From positions 27,694 to 91,693 of the forward strand of contig NZ_BTHK01000012.1 in assembly GCF_033242365.1 (NCBI RefSeq): a stretch of DNA of 64,000 nt, read 5' to 3'. The stretch is from Lachnoanaerobaculum sanguinis (GTDB taxonomy: Bacteria; Bacillota; Clostridia; Lachnospirales; Lachnospiraceae). Shown one piece after another: positions 35,112-43,718 of the stretch. The notes beneath the pieces are model-generated. The model was not told where the DNA came from and did no database searches. It saw nothing but the letters and a program-made list of their open reading frames with translations. Positions within the stretch are counted from its first letter, which is position 1. Each line of letters begins with the position of its first letter. Position numbers and translations under genes: made by a program.

Positions 35112-35129
35112 ATATGACAATTGTCATAT
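35112..35129. promoter_or_regulatory. Perfect 18-base palindrome, candidate operator
   Basis: ATATGACAATTGTCATAT begins 2 bases after the aldolase stop and ends 87 bases before the binding-protein ATG. A perfect 18-base palindrome is unlikely by chance and has no loop, so a dimeric regulator site is more likely than a terminator. The operon's own response regulator is one candidate binder. Confidence 0.5.
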
Positions 35130-35130
35130 A

Positions 35131-35970
35131 CTATTTTTCATTCTTAAATACTCTTATAGCATCCCTATAAGTCTGCTTCATACTCTCTCTTGCAGTAACA
35201 AATACATCATGTGAATACAGATTTCCGCTTGTCTCCTCGGCCATTTTTCTTATCGCATCTCCTGCAAATTTTGCCGCATAGGTATAGAAGTTTATCTTTC
35301 TTACTCCACGGTCAATACATCTTCTGAAGTCTTCATCACTTATGCCGGATCCTCCATGCATTACAACAGGAACTCCTGTCAGTTCTCTGATATTTTCTAT
35401 TCTTTCAAAATCAAGCTTGGGTTCACTCTTGTATATTCCATGTACCGTTCCGAATGAGGCCGCCAGTGCATCTATACCTGTTTCCTCTACAAAGATTTTT
35501 GCAAGCTCCGGATCCGTATAGGCGCCCATAACATTCTCTTCTGCACCTTCAGCTCCCATAGCACCAAGCTCAGCCTCTATACTTGCACCGTATTCATCTG
35601 CAAGGGCCGCCGCATATCTTGTATTTGCCACATTTTCTTTAAAAGGCAATGCGGATCCGTCATACATTATTCCTGTAAATCCAAGATCCAGTGCAGTCTT
35701 TATCTCAGAAAAATTATCACCATGATCCAGATGTACACATACAGGTACCTTTGCCTCATCGGCAAGCATTACCATTATTTTCCCAATCTTTTCAAGCGGT
35801 ACGTATTTTCCATGTGCGGCATTGGCAAACTGCAATATTACAGGTGCATTTTCCTCTTCTGCAGCCTCTATTACAGCCATTATCCCCTCAAGTGAAGTTG
35901 CATTAAATGCAGCCACAGCCATATTTTTACTTTCCGCTATATCCAAAATATTCCTAAGTGTTATTAACAT
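35131..35970 (-). CDS. Class II ketose-bisphosphate-type aldolase
   Basis: Zinc-dependent aldolase of the FbaA/GatY/KbaY family (279 residues). Zinc and catalytic motifs: VCVHLDHGD (about 76-84), EAELGAMG near 133, GTVHGIY near 175 and MHGGSGIS near 205. The compact length fits tagatose- or ketose-1-phosphate-type members as well as fructose-bisphosphate aldolase. It is encoded 4 bases behind the PfkB-type kinase and so probably cleaves that kinase's product to dihydroxyacetone phosphate and an aldehyde. Substrate not established. Confidence 0.9.
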   Translation of the reverse strand: MLITLRNILDIAESKNMAVAAFNATSLEGIMAVIEAAEEENAPVILQFANAAHGKYVPLEKIGKIMVMLADEAKVPVCVHLDHGDNFSEIKTALDLGFTGIMYDGSALPFKENVANTRYAAALADEYGASIEAELGAMGAEGAEENVMGAYTDPELAKIFVEETGIDALAASFGTVHGIYKSEPKLDFERIENIRELTGVPVVMHGGSGISDEDFRRCIDRGVRKINFYTYAAKFAGDAIRKMAEETSGNLYSHDVFVTARESMKQTYRDAIRVFKNEK

Positions 35971-35974
35971 AATC

Positions 35975-37090
35975 TTACTCCTTTATAAAATCCTGAGTTT
36001 CCCAGTTGTTTTTTATCTTTTCTTCAAGTTCCTTTATCTCAATTAAACCGCTATAAGTATCGTATTCCGTAATACACATCGCACCTGTACCTGCCGCTAC
36101 CTCTATAGCGGATTTTGGAGAATATTCATTTACTATTCCGTAAATAAATGCCGCTATAGCAGTATCTCCTGCTCCTATTGCAGATTTTATCCTGTCAGGT
36201 TTAAAGCTCTTTTGAAAATATTTAAAGCTGTCCCATTCTCTGCCAAGTCCAAGCTTTTTTGAAACATCATCTGCTGTACAAAGATACATACCTGCCGCAC
36301 CGCATTTTATAAGCAAAATTGAAACTCCAAATTCCATGATTCTTTTTGCAAGCGGCAACACATCCTTTTCAAGGCTTAAGCACATACACACATCTTCTTC
36401 TCCCGCTCTTTCCAAAAGATCTTCATATGCTTCTTCATCCGTCATACATAAAAGTTCTTCAAAACTCGGCTCAAATACATCCACATAGGGAAGTACCTGC
36501 TTTAGGATTTCTTTCCAATCAAGTTTTCCGGCATCACCCTCAGGGTCTATGGCGGCAACATCAAGACTTGTGATAAGTCCGGCTTCCTTTATACTCTTAT
36601 ACATTTCTATAAGATCTTTTGCATTGTTTTTATAAAATCCGGCCATCAATGTGGGATAACCGAAGTGGAAGAAATAAGCGTTTTTTATTTTTTCCATATT
36701 TAAATCTGAAAATTTAAAGGTATCGTTTGTTCCGGGGAAATGTAAGAAACTTCTGTCAAAGCCCGGTGGTGATAATACTATAGTATATGAAGTATCTTCC
36801 CCCACAGCCTTTATAAAGTTTGTTTTTGCTCCCTTATCTTCACATTTTTCTATTATCTGACGACCGAACTCATCATCTCCGACCTTGGCAATAAGATCAA
36901 CATTTGCTCCGAATTTGTGCAATGCCATACCTGTATTGTTTACAGCTCCGCCATTTGCCACTGTCGCCCTGCCCACATTTATAAGTTTTCCGGGTTTTAA
37001 AAGCTTGCCGAAGTTTTTCCCTTTTGTATCATATATTTGAGGTGTAATATCATAGGATATATGGCCTGCAACTATTATTTTTCTGTCCAT
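35975..37090 (-). CDS. PfkB-family sugar kinase
   Basis: ATP-dependent carbohydrate kinase of the ribokinase/PfkB family (371 residues from the ATG at 37090, which has an AAAGGGGG site; a start at 37105 is weaker). N-terminal GGAVNNTGMALHKFGA and the C-terminal signature GAGDTAIAAFIYG with the catalytic Asp are clear. It is slightly longer than typical members (about 310), with extra sequence around 255-300. As first gene of the long operon, coupled to the class II aldolase, it probably makes the ketose phosphate that the aldolase splits. Confidence 0.88.
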   Translation of the reverse strand: MDRKIIVAGHISYDITPQIYDTKGKNFGKLLKPGKLINVGRATVANGGAVNNTGMALHKFGANVDLIAKVGDDEFGRQIIEKCEDKGAKTNFIKAVGEDTSYTIVLSPPGFDRSFLHFPGTNDTFKFSDLNMEKIKNAYFFHFGYPTLMAGFYKNNAKDLIEMYKSIKEAGLITSLDVAAIDPEGDAGKLDWKEILKQVLPYVDVFEPSFEELLCMTDEEAYEDLLERAGEEDVCMCLSLEKDVLPLAKRIMEFGVSILLIKCGAAGMYLCTADDVSKKLGLGREWDSFKYFQKSFKPDRIKSAIGAGDTAIAAFIYGIVNEYSPKSAIEVAAGTGAMCITEYDTYSGLIEIKELEEKIKNNWETQDFIKE

Positions 37091-37131
37091 ATTGCCCCCT
37101 TTCAAAAATAATTTACTAAAATTTGCAAAAA

Positions 37132-37177
37132 AATAATAGTTACATTAGTCATTCTTTTTGACTGATATAACTATTAT
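37132..37177 (-). terminator. Terminator of corA
   Basis: Outer arms (ATAATAGTTA and TAACTATTAT) and inner arms AGTCA and TGACT form a long interrupted stem; a run of T follows on the minus strand. It separates corA from the pfkB operon. Confidence 0.75.
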
Positions 37178-37182
37178 CCTTA

Positions 37183-38079
37183 TTAAAGTTTATTCCAAAT
37201 AAATTTCCACATCGCCCATAACAAAACTGCGGTTATTACAGTTATAATTATCCATCCACCCTCTACTTTTGCCAGAGGCAGATCAACATTCATACCGAAA
37301 AATCCGGATATAACTGTAGGTATTGTCATAAGAAGTGACCATATGGTCATAATACGCATTGTTTCATTCAACTTTATATTTATCAGGTTATTGTACATAC
37401 CGCTCATCTGCTCCACTATGCTTGTCGCCATCTCGGCCATATCACTTGCCTGCTTTGCCTCTATGTACGCATCTTCCAGCTCTTCTTTTTCCGCTTCATT
37501 ACATTTTTTAATTGCCGAAGTTATCCTCATCTGTCTTATTGCAACAACATTCTGTCTTGTTGCGGCACCAAGATAGATAAGACCTACCTCAAGGTCTGAC
37601 AGATCCCAGATTCCCTTATCATTTGTGTTCATTCTGAGTCTTCTGTTAAGATGTAATCTCTCTTCATTCAGCTTATCCAGTATCGGTAAAAATGAATCCG
37701 ATATAACAAAAAGGCTTAAAAACAAAAGCATCATAGGACTGCTTGCTTCTTCAGCCTGTATATACTTTTCAATAAGCGGAACTATATAGTTCGTATCATA
37801 GGTAACGAACATAAATATACTCTCTGAATCTACAAAAAACTTTATTGACCTTGTCTCATAATGTCCGTTATTTTGTGTAAATGCCGGCACATGTATTACC
37901 ACAAGCAGATTTTTTCCGTCATATTCCACTCTCGCCCTTTCATTTGAGTCAAGAACATATTCAGCCATTTCCTCTGTCAAATCAAATTTTGTTTCCAAAG
38001 TCTCCACATCGGCAATATTACTGACATCTACGACTCTCCAATAATACTTCTTTCCCTCTTCTCCCAAATATAACTGCAT
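37183..38079 (-). CDS. corA: CorA-family divalent-cation transporter
   Basis: A 298-residue member of the CorA family that carries Mg2+ (or Co2+/Ni2+) across the membrane as a pentamer. A large N-terminal cytoplasmic domain ends in two membrane helices (about 238-262 and 273-292), with the hallmark GMN selectivity motif in SGFFGMNVDLP between them. The C-terminus is short and basic, as usual. It stands alone, with a terminator after it and the yigZ gene 30 bases upstream. Confidence 0.92.
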   Translation of the reverse strand: MQLYLGEEGKKYYWRVVDVSNIADVETLETKFDLTEEMAEYVLDSNERARVEYDGKNLLVVIHVPAFTQNNGHYETRSIKFFVDSESIFMFVTYDTNYIVPLIEKYIQAEEASSPMMLLFLSLFVISDSFLPILDKLNEERLHLNRRLRMNTNDKGIWDLSDLEVGLIYLGAATRQNVVAIRQMRITSAIKKCNEAEKEELEDAYIEAKQASDMAEMATSIVEQMSGMYNNLINIKLNETMRIMTIWSLLMTIPTVISGFFGMNVDLPLAKVEGGWIIITVITAVLLWAMWKFIWNKL

Positions 38080-38109
38080 CTATTAAACCTCTGAATGTAT
38101 TAACCTTTT

Positions 38110-38754
38110 CTATTTGTATTCCTTATACCATTTATCATCAACTGTAATATATTTTATCTTTTCAATAAGTAATTGTTCTATATTGGCATTGGTCTCTTCC
38201 ACAAGCTTCTTTTGAAGTCTTTCGCAAGTCTCCTTTTCAAATATCAGACTTATGGTCACCATCTCATCAAATATTGTATCTTCTATAACTATATTTTCAC
38301 TGTCTGCTATATACTTTATCTTTCCGTAAAAATCATATCCGAATTTATACTGTACTCTAAAACCGTCTCCGATCTCTCCTGTTTTAGTATTGGCAAGCGC
38401 CTCTATAACCGCTCCCTGATATGCACGTATAAGTCCGCCCACACCAAGTAAAGTGCCTCCGAAATATCTAGTAACCACTGCCACTATATCAAAATAACCT
38501 TGATTTTCCAGTACTTCCATCATAGGCATTCCGGCACTTCTTTGCGGTTCACCGTCGTCCGAACATTTTTTCTTATTTCCTTCTTCTCCTATGATATATG
38601 CATAGCAATTATGCCTCGCATCATAGTACTTTTTCTTTATTTTATCTATAAATTCAAGAGCCTCTTCTTCAGAGCTTACCATAGCAATATTTGCTATAAA
38701 TCTTGATTTCTTTTCTACAATCTCGGCTTCATTATTTTCCAGAATGATTTTCAT
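38110..38754 (-). CDS. yigZ: YigZ/IMPACT-family protein
   Basis: A conserved protein of the IMPACT family (YigZ/YvyE), 214 residues from the ATG at 38754, chosen because AGGAG lies 9 bases upstream (the frame is open to a TTG at 38778). The N-terminal domain has KSRFIA, DARHNCYAYI and DDGEPQRSAGMP, then VVTRYFGGTLLGVGGLIRAY, all family hallmarks. A C-terminal DUF1949-like ferredoxin domain follows. It is thought to act on nucleic acids or translation stress; the molecular job is unknown. Confidence 0.9.
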   Translation of the reverse strand: MKIILENNEAEIVEKKSRFIANIAMVSSEEEALEFIDKIKKKYYDARHNCYAYIIGEEGNKKKCSDDGEPQRSAGMPMMEVLENQGYFDIVAVVTRYFGGTLLGVGGLIRAYQGAVIEALANTKTGEIGDGFRVQYKFGYDFYGKIKYIADSENIVIEDTIFDEMVTISLIFEKETCERLQKKLVEETNANIEQLLIEKIKYITVDDKWYKEYK

Positions 38755-38818
38755 AGACCTACTCTCCTGTTTCACCAAGGTATTATAACAAATGTTTGAT
38801 GAAATAAAAAGGTTGACT

Positions 38819-39712
38819 CTAGAACACCTTCATCTTTAATACTATTTCTACACCTTCTTTTATTGCTTCATCATATGTCATCTTCTCATACAACAGCTTA
38901 TTTGTTATATTATTGTAATCAGATTCAAATATTCTTTTCTCTATTATTCTTTCAAGTATCTGTGGTATATCATTTTCTATTTGTGCTGATGGATTATTCT
39001 TTGAAAGCATTCTATCTCTTCTGACATTTCCAATTAACTCATAAAACCTATTATCAAACTTTATATTTGGAATTATTTTTGCGATATCATATAGATGTCT
39101 TGAATGTCTATTTACATTACCTAGAAGCGTATAGTCACAGACTGCAAAGATTTTATCAATGAATGTTCTATTTAAGTCCTGTACATGTATTGTACAATTT
39201 AGTTTTTTTGTCTCATTTATTTCTATTTTTCTTCTTTCACAAAACTTTCCTATTATTGAACTGACTTTAAGAAATTCTGTAGGATAAGATGTTTGGTAAA
39301 AGCTTGTTTCTACTATAATTTCCGGCGGAATATTACTAAACAGAGACTCATACTCAAAAACATATTTATTATAACTGTATCCCGACATAATATCTTTTTC
39401 ATTAGTAAGAACAAGCCCAATACTTTTTGCTATATGGTTTACAATATAACTTGCTGACTTTTTTTCCGACTCTGTTATCTTTCTGCTCATAGATAAATCT
39501 ATATCTTCTGAAAACCTGTTTATCAAATCATATACTTTTGATAGCGAGGTTCCTCCCTTAAAGACGAATGGCAGTTCACTGTAGGACAGTTTTAAAAGAA
39601 ATATGGACTGTATAGTATCCTTCTCAACCATTTGTACACTCCTATTTTCTTCGGTTGCAACAATCTTTATAATTTCAGCCCACCTTTCCTTTTGATTCTC
39701 ATACCAATTCAC
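38819..39712 (-). CDS. AbiEii-type nucleotidyltransferase toxin
   Basis: Toxin of an AbiE type IV toxin-antitoxin system (297 residues). Motifs FKGGTSLSK (51-59) and FSEDIDLS (67-74) give the conserved GGTS and DxD-type catalytic residues of AbiEii nucleotidyltransferases, which modify tRNA acceptor ends in studied cases. It overlaps the antitoxin gene by 14 bases. The pair sits between housekeeping genes and is more AT-rich than they are, suggesting transfer. AbiE systems abort phage infection or stabilise plasmids. Confidence 0.9.
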   Translation of the reverse strand: MNWYENQKERWAEIIKIVATEENRSVQMVEKDTIQSIFLLKLSYSELPFVFKGGTSLSKVYDLINRFSEDIDLSMSRKITESEKKSASYIVNHIAKSIGLVLTNEKDIMSGYSYNKYVFEYESLFSNIPPEIIVETSFYQTSYPTEFLKVSSIIGKFCERRKIEINETKKLNCTIHVQDLNRTFIDKIFAVCDYTLLGNVNRHSRHLYDIAKIIPNIKFDNRFYELIGNVRRDRMLSKNNPSAQIENDIPQILERIIEKRIFESDYNNITNKLLYEKMTYDEAIKEGVEIVLKMKVF

Positions 39713-40316
39713 TCATCACACCCCCTTCATATATATTTCTATAAACTTTATCCGGATAAAACGGCAAATATTCTTTTACCATTTTAAAGTCTACATTATT
39801 TATATCTACAAACTTTTTTATTTTTCTAATCTTTTCATCGTCTGAAATCTCACAATACTTATCTATTTCAGACATCAAATCTAAAAATTGTAATGACGCC
39901 CTATTCTCTTCATTAACCTCTCTAACCGGTCTATATATAATTAAAGTATTCCCATCAACTTCCTGTCTCCTATATCCGGTAGTTGCCTCATTACTACATA
40001 TCTCATAGCATGAGGGATTTTGTGTAGTAAATCCATATTGGTTAGCAAGCTGAAGACCTTTTATATAGCCTTTTGTTTCCTGATTTGTCTGAATGTACTT
40101 TTTTTCTATATATTTATCTATAGAAATTCTTCCTTTAGTCCCTAATATAGTTGTATATGGTAAATAGTATACACCATTATATAATCTTTCCAAATTACCG
40201 TTATCCACAAGCTTCTTAATTTGCTGTCTAAGATAATCTTTAGACTTTCCCGGTAATTCACTAAAGAAAATAGGTTCTCCATATTCAAATTTTTCTAAAA
40301 TATAGTTATATATCAT
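39699..40316 (-). CDS. AbiEi-type antitoxin (DUF6088-like)
   Basis: Antitoxin partner of the AbiEii gene (205 residues). The start at 40316 is chosen for its AGGTGG site 6 bases upstream; an upstream ATG at 40367 lacks one. The N-terminal winged helix (about 10-55, with FFSELPGKSKDYLRQQIKKL and LYNGVYYLP) binds DNA in the family and represses its own operon. The C-terminal part is the AbiEi-like domain thought to counter the toxin. It overlaps the toxin gene by 14 bases in the usual antitoxin-first order. Confidence 0.85.
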   Translation of the reverse strand: MIYNYILEKFEYGEPIFFSELPGKSKDYLRQQIKKLVDNGNLERLYNGVYYLPYTTILGTKGRISIDKYIEKKYIQTNQETKGYIKGLQLANQYGFTTQNPSCYEICSNEATTGYRRQEVDGNTLIIYRPVREVNEENRASLQFLDLMSEIDKYCEISDDEKIRKIKKFVDINNVDFKMVKEYLPFYPDKVYRNIYEGGVMSELV

Positions 40317-40394
40317 ATTCAACCACCTAATATATTTGAACAAATTATTTTCATTTTTATTATACATTGAACTTGAATTAAAATCAAATTAAAA

Positions 40395-40422
40395 AGCCTC
40401 CGGGTTAAAAAACCCGAAAGCT
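40395..40422 (-). terminator. Terminator after the LRAT-like gene
   Basis: A 12-base stem (core CGGGTT/AACCCG with flanking pairs including two G-T) has a 4-base loop and is followed by a T run on the minus strand, 10 bases past the gene stop at 40433. Confidence 0.8.
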
Positions 40423-40432
40423 CTTAAACTTA

Positions 40433-41134
40433 CTATATTGAAAGTACCATATCCACCTGACGTGAAAAAGATACTCCTGTTTTACACCAAAGTGCAAAGT
40501 GCTCACAATTGTTTCTGGTAAAATTGTAGGCTCTTTCTCCAAGCCTTGATTTTGCCCTCTCTATAGTCTCCTCCGGTGAAAACAGCTTATACTTTGCTTT
40601 AAATAAAAAATCAAATATGCCGGTCTGTTCTCTCGGATTTTTATCAAAGTTTGTACTGCTCCTGAGTTTCCTTGGCGGACCGCCCGTCTTTGGAAAATGA
40701 AGTACAAAATAATCCTGTGACCCTTCGGTAAATTCCTTTAAATCAGTCTCGTATATGCTGACATTCCTTCCAAAATCCTTGGTTTTGTCCGCATAGTGAA
40801 TAACTTTACCGTCTCCTATATAAATACCGTAGTGATCATATAATGCTCTGGATACTCCAATCACATCTCCGGGCTTTAGGAAACTGCCTGAAACCAACCT
40901 TTCAAATTTCTCTTCCATAGCACTCATTGTACCGGTAGCTTTTCTTATATTATTTTTATCAAGAATCCTTGCATGACCGTCAAGAAGACTATACTGCAAT
41001 CTATAGCCCATTTCTTCTTTTTTATCTCTCCAAAAATGTTGCTTACCGTAAATTTTCTCTTCTCTGTTCGGTCTGTCACCACCGGTTCCCATCAACATCT
41101 TACCGGCAATCAAAAGTGCTAATAACATATCCAC
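40433..41134 (-). CDS. LRAT/NlpC-P60-fold protein
   Basis: A papain-like-fold protein of the lecithin:retinol acyltransferase group (233 residues). The catalytic His is probably in DHYGIYIGDGKVIHY (about 109-123), and the Cys in NNCEHFALWCKTG (about 212-224), in the LRAT circularly permuted order. Bacterial members are poorly known and may be acyltransferases, thiol esterases or peptidases. A hydrophobic N-terminus (MLLALLIAGKMLMG) may anchor it. GGAG site 5 bases before the ATG. It stands alone between hflX and the AbiE pair. Confidence 0.82.
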   Translation of the reverse strand: MDMLLALLIAGKMLMGTGGDRPNREEKIYGKQHFWRDKKEEMGYRLQYSLLDGHARILDKNNIRKATGTMSAMEEKFERLVSGSFLKPGDVIGVSRALYDHYGIYIGDGKVIHYADKTKDFGRNVSIYETDLKEFTEGSQDYFVLHFPKTGGPPRKLRSSTNFDKNPREQTGIFDFLFKAKYKLFSPEETIERAKSRLGERAYNFTRNNCEHFALWCKTGVSFSRQVDMVLSI

Positions 41135-41213
41135 TCCAAGTAATATATAACATTTACCAAGTTAGGCTTTGCTAAGTTAGGTAATACTAATATATATTAC
41201 ATATGTGGATTTT

Positions 41214-42461
41214 TCAAGTGGAAATTACTTTTCCGAAGATTTCAGCCGGAATATATGCTCTTATACTGATTCCTTCGTCAATATATTCTTCACTGAGAAT
41301 TTCACCGAATTTTCTGACAATTGCTATTTTACCGGCATCCTTATACTGGAATACATGCTCAAGATAAACTCTTTGCTTTTGTAAAATATCTTCAACAGTC
41401 TTTTTTAAATCCTCTATACCCTCTCCGGTCTTTGCCGACATCTTTAAAACTTTATCTGCGTGGAAATCTCTTGGAAGCTCCATATTCTCTTCCATCAAAT
41501 CTGTCTTATTAAATACTGTAATTATGTCCTTATCAACCACATCAAGGCTCTTTAGTGTATCGTATACCACCAACATCTGTGATGATGCCTCTTCATTTGA
41601 AGCATCCACCATATGTATCAGAAGATTTGCATACTTTGCCTCTTCCAGAGTGGATTTGAATGCTTCTATAAGGTGATGCGGAAGTTTTCTTATAAAACCT
41701 ACAGTATCTGTTACCAGTATTTCCTGACCGCTTCCAAGTTTTAACTTTCTGGTAGTGGGGTCAAGAGTTGCAAAGAGCTTGTCCTCTGCCAAAATATTTG
41801 CATCTGTGAGCTTATTGAGCAAAGTGGATTTTCCGGCATTGGTATATCCCACTATTGCCACATTAAAGGCAAGATTTTCATCTCTGGATTTTCTTATCAG
41901 ATCTCTATGGCTTTCAACCTTTTTGAGCTCCGCTTTCAACTGAGAAATTCTCTCATGAATAAGTCTTCTATCCATCTCAAGCTTCTTCTCTCCCGGACCT
42001 CTGGTACCGATACCGCCACCAAGTCTTGAAAGACTGCTTCTAAGTCCTACCAGTCTTGCAGAAGAAAATTTTAACTGTGCCAATTCTACCTGAATCTTTC
42101 CTTCACTTGTTGTTGCTCTCTTTGCGAATATATCCAGGATGACCATTGTTCTGTCCATTACCTTGGTGTCTAAAAGATCCTCAAGATTTCTCAGCTGTGC
42201 AGGTGTAAGCTCATCATCGCATACCACTCCGGTAGCTCCAAGTTCTATAACTCTGTCTTTGACTTCCTCTATCTTACCCTTACCTATGTAGGTGCCGGGA
42301 TGCATCCTTTCTCTGGATTGTATAATACTGTCAAGAACTGTTGCACCTGCAGTATCCACAAGCTCTGCCAGTTCTTTCATGGATTCCTTTGTATCATCAC
42401 CCACATCAACTCCCAGCAAAACTACCTTTTCAACTATTTCTTTTGTTTCATATGTACTCAT
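41214..42461 (-). CDS. hflX: HflX ribosome-associated GTPase
   Basis: GTPase that splits or rescues stalled 70S and 100S ribosomes under stress (415 residues, normal length). An N-terminal HflX domain (GTYIGKGKIEEV about 57-68, DDELTPAQLRNLE near 100) is followed by the Gly-rich linker GGIGTRGPGEKKLE, then the G domain with P-loop VGYTNAGKST, DTVGFIRKLP and NKTD. It is preceded by a TPR lipoprotein gene 7 bases upstream, likely one operon. Confidence 0.95.
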   Translation of the reverse strand: MSTYETKEIVEKVVLLGVDVGDDTKESMKELAELVDTAGATVLDSIIQSRERMHPGTYIGKGKIEEVKDRVIELGATGVVCDDELTPAQLRNLEDLLDTKVMDRTMVILDIFAKRATTSEGKIQVELAQLKFSSARLVGLRSSLSRLGGGIGTRGPGEKKLEMDRRLIHERISQLKAELKKVESHRDLIRKSRDENLAFNVAIVGYTNAGKSTLLNKLTDANILAEDKLFATLDPTTRKLKLGSGQEILVTDTVGFIRKLPHHLIEAFKSTLEEAKYANLLIHMVDASNEEASSQMLVVYDTLKSLDVVDKDIITVFNKTDLMEENMELPRDFHADKVLKMSAKTGEGIEDLKKTVEDILQKQRVYLEHVFQYKDAGKIAIVRKFGEILSEEYIDEGISIRAYIPAEIFGKVIST

Positions 42462-42468
42462 ATACTAC

Positions 42469-43314
42469 CTATCTGATTCTGGACTTTAAAAAAGCCACCT
42501 CATGAGAAACCTCTTCATCCTCGCCGTATTTTTCAATATATGCATTGAAACATTCCAAAGCCTTATTATAATCGCTCATATATTCATAGCATGATCCTTT
42601 TGAAAACATCAAAGACTTTAAGGTCTCATCATCATGTGCATTTAAAGTCTTATTTTCCAAAAGTGCCATACCTTCTTCCACAGCTTCAAGTGCCTTGTCA
42701 TAATCTTCTCTCTTTGACAAATGCTTTGCATAAACAGCCAGCACTTTGGCGCTCTTTCTATTGGTTTCTTTTAACTGTTTTTCTAAAAACTCTTCCGCCT
42801 TATCAAGATATGATGAATCTGAACTCTTATCATACATATCCTCATAATACCGTACTATACTGATACCGGCATTGATATGTAATTCACCTCTGTCATCCAG
42901 ACTCTGTGCCTTATCATACATTGCTACGGCATCTGCTATATCTATATCCATATCTACATTGCTGAGTTTAGTATATATGATAGCCAGCATATCCAAGTAT
43001 TCCGTTCTTTCTTCATCTGCAGATATAAGAAGTCTGTATGTATGCTCTGCAGCCTTGTAATCTCCGGCTTTATACTCGGCTTCCGCTCTGTATCTGAGTA
43101 TATCTATTTCAAGACCTCTGATATTTTTGCTTCCATGTACGCCTATAGCCTTATCAAAGACTTCTACAGCTTGTGCATATTTACCTTCTTCAAGTAGGGC
43201 CTTGCCGCTTTCAAAGTATTTCTTTTCATTTACGCCACAGCCGCTTAGTAAAACAAGAGATAATATGCCTAATGCAAATATATTTTTAATTTTTCCCTGT
43301 ACTGCCAAAGCCAC
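42469..43314 (-). CDS. TPR-repeat lipoprotein
   Basis: Surface lipoprotein of 281 residues with a signal peptide and lipobox LLSGC (Cys about 26), followed by five or six tetratricopeptide repeats (for example GKYAQAVEVFDKAI and SDYNKALECFNAYIEKYG) through the rest of the chain. TPR repeats serve protein-protein contacts; the partner is unknown. The GTG at 43314 lies inside the dut gene end (29-base overlap) with GGAG upstream. A TTG two codons later is an alternative. Confidence 0.82.
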   Translation of the reverse strand: MALAVQGKIKNIFALGILSLVLLSGCGVNEKKYFESGKALLEEGKYAQAVEVFDKAIGVHGSKNIRGLEIDILRYRAEAEYKAGDYKAAEHTYRLLISADEERTEYLDMLAIIYTKLSNVDMDIDIADAVAMYDKAQSLDDRGELHINAGISIVRYYEDMYDKSSDSSYLDKAEEFLEKQLKETNRKSAKVLAVYAKHLSKREDYDKALEAVEEGMALLENKTLNAHDDETLKSLMFSKGSCYEYMSDYNKALECFNAYIEKYGEDEEVSHEVAFLKSRIR

Positions 43315-43717
43315 CTCTGTCTACTCCATCCAATTTATTCACTTCTTCAAATTCAAATGCATCCTGATGCTTTATTATTCTAAACTGGCATATTCTGTCA
43401 TTTACTTCTATAACAGTATCTCTCACTGCCAATGCCGGAAATCTCCATTCATCATTGTCACCGCAGTATGACTCATCGATAACTCCCATTGAGTTGGTCT
43501 GTAAGATTCCGAAGTTTTTGAAAGTGGAACTTCTGGGTACCACCAATGCTTCATATCCAAGCGGCAATTCCATTCCCACTCCAAGTCTGATAAGCTTGTA
43601 ATCTCCCGACTTCATCTCAACTCTTTCAGCGGCTCTTAAATCTATCCAGTCACTTTTTCCATCTATGAATTTCAGTTTTTCAATCTCTTCACTGAAATAT
43701 TTTATCTTTATCTTCAT
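43286..43717 (-). CDS. dut: dUTP diphosphatase
   Basis: Trimeric all-beta dUTPase (143 residues) that hydrolyses dUTP to dUMP and pyrophosphate, keeping uracil out of DNA. Visible motifs: PRSSTFKNFGI (motif 2), NSMGVIDESYCGDNDEW (motif 3), QFRI (motif 4) and the C-terminal arm DRGGFGSTGKN (motif 5). Motif 3 is slightly unusual in having DNDEW for the common GDxRGE. It lies 1 base after scpB. Confidence 0.92.
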   Translation of the reverse strand: MKIKIKYFSEEIEKLKFIDGKSDWIDLRAAERVEMKSGDYKLIRLGVGMELPLGYEALVVPRSSTFKNFGILQTNSMGVIDESYCGDNDEWRFPALAVRDTVIEVNDRICQFRIIKHQDAFEFEEVNKLDGVDRGGFGSTGKN

Positions 43718-43718
43718 A

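Noticed and set aside
23342..37090. Sulfoquinovose (sulfoglycolysis) cluster, because GH31, an isomerase, a PfkB kinase and an aldolase occur together
   Set aside because: The GH31 protein lacks the sulfonate-recognition pattern with an RWY-type motif described for sulfoquinovosidases and has a WWIDWQQ nucleophile region of ordinary alpha-glycosidase type. No sulfonate exporter or sulfolactaldehyde enzyme is present. The GH31 gene is also in a separate operon from the aldolase and kinase.
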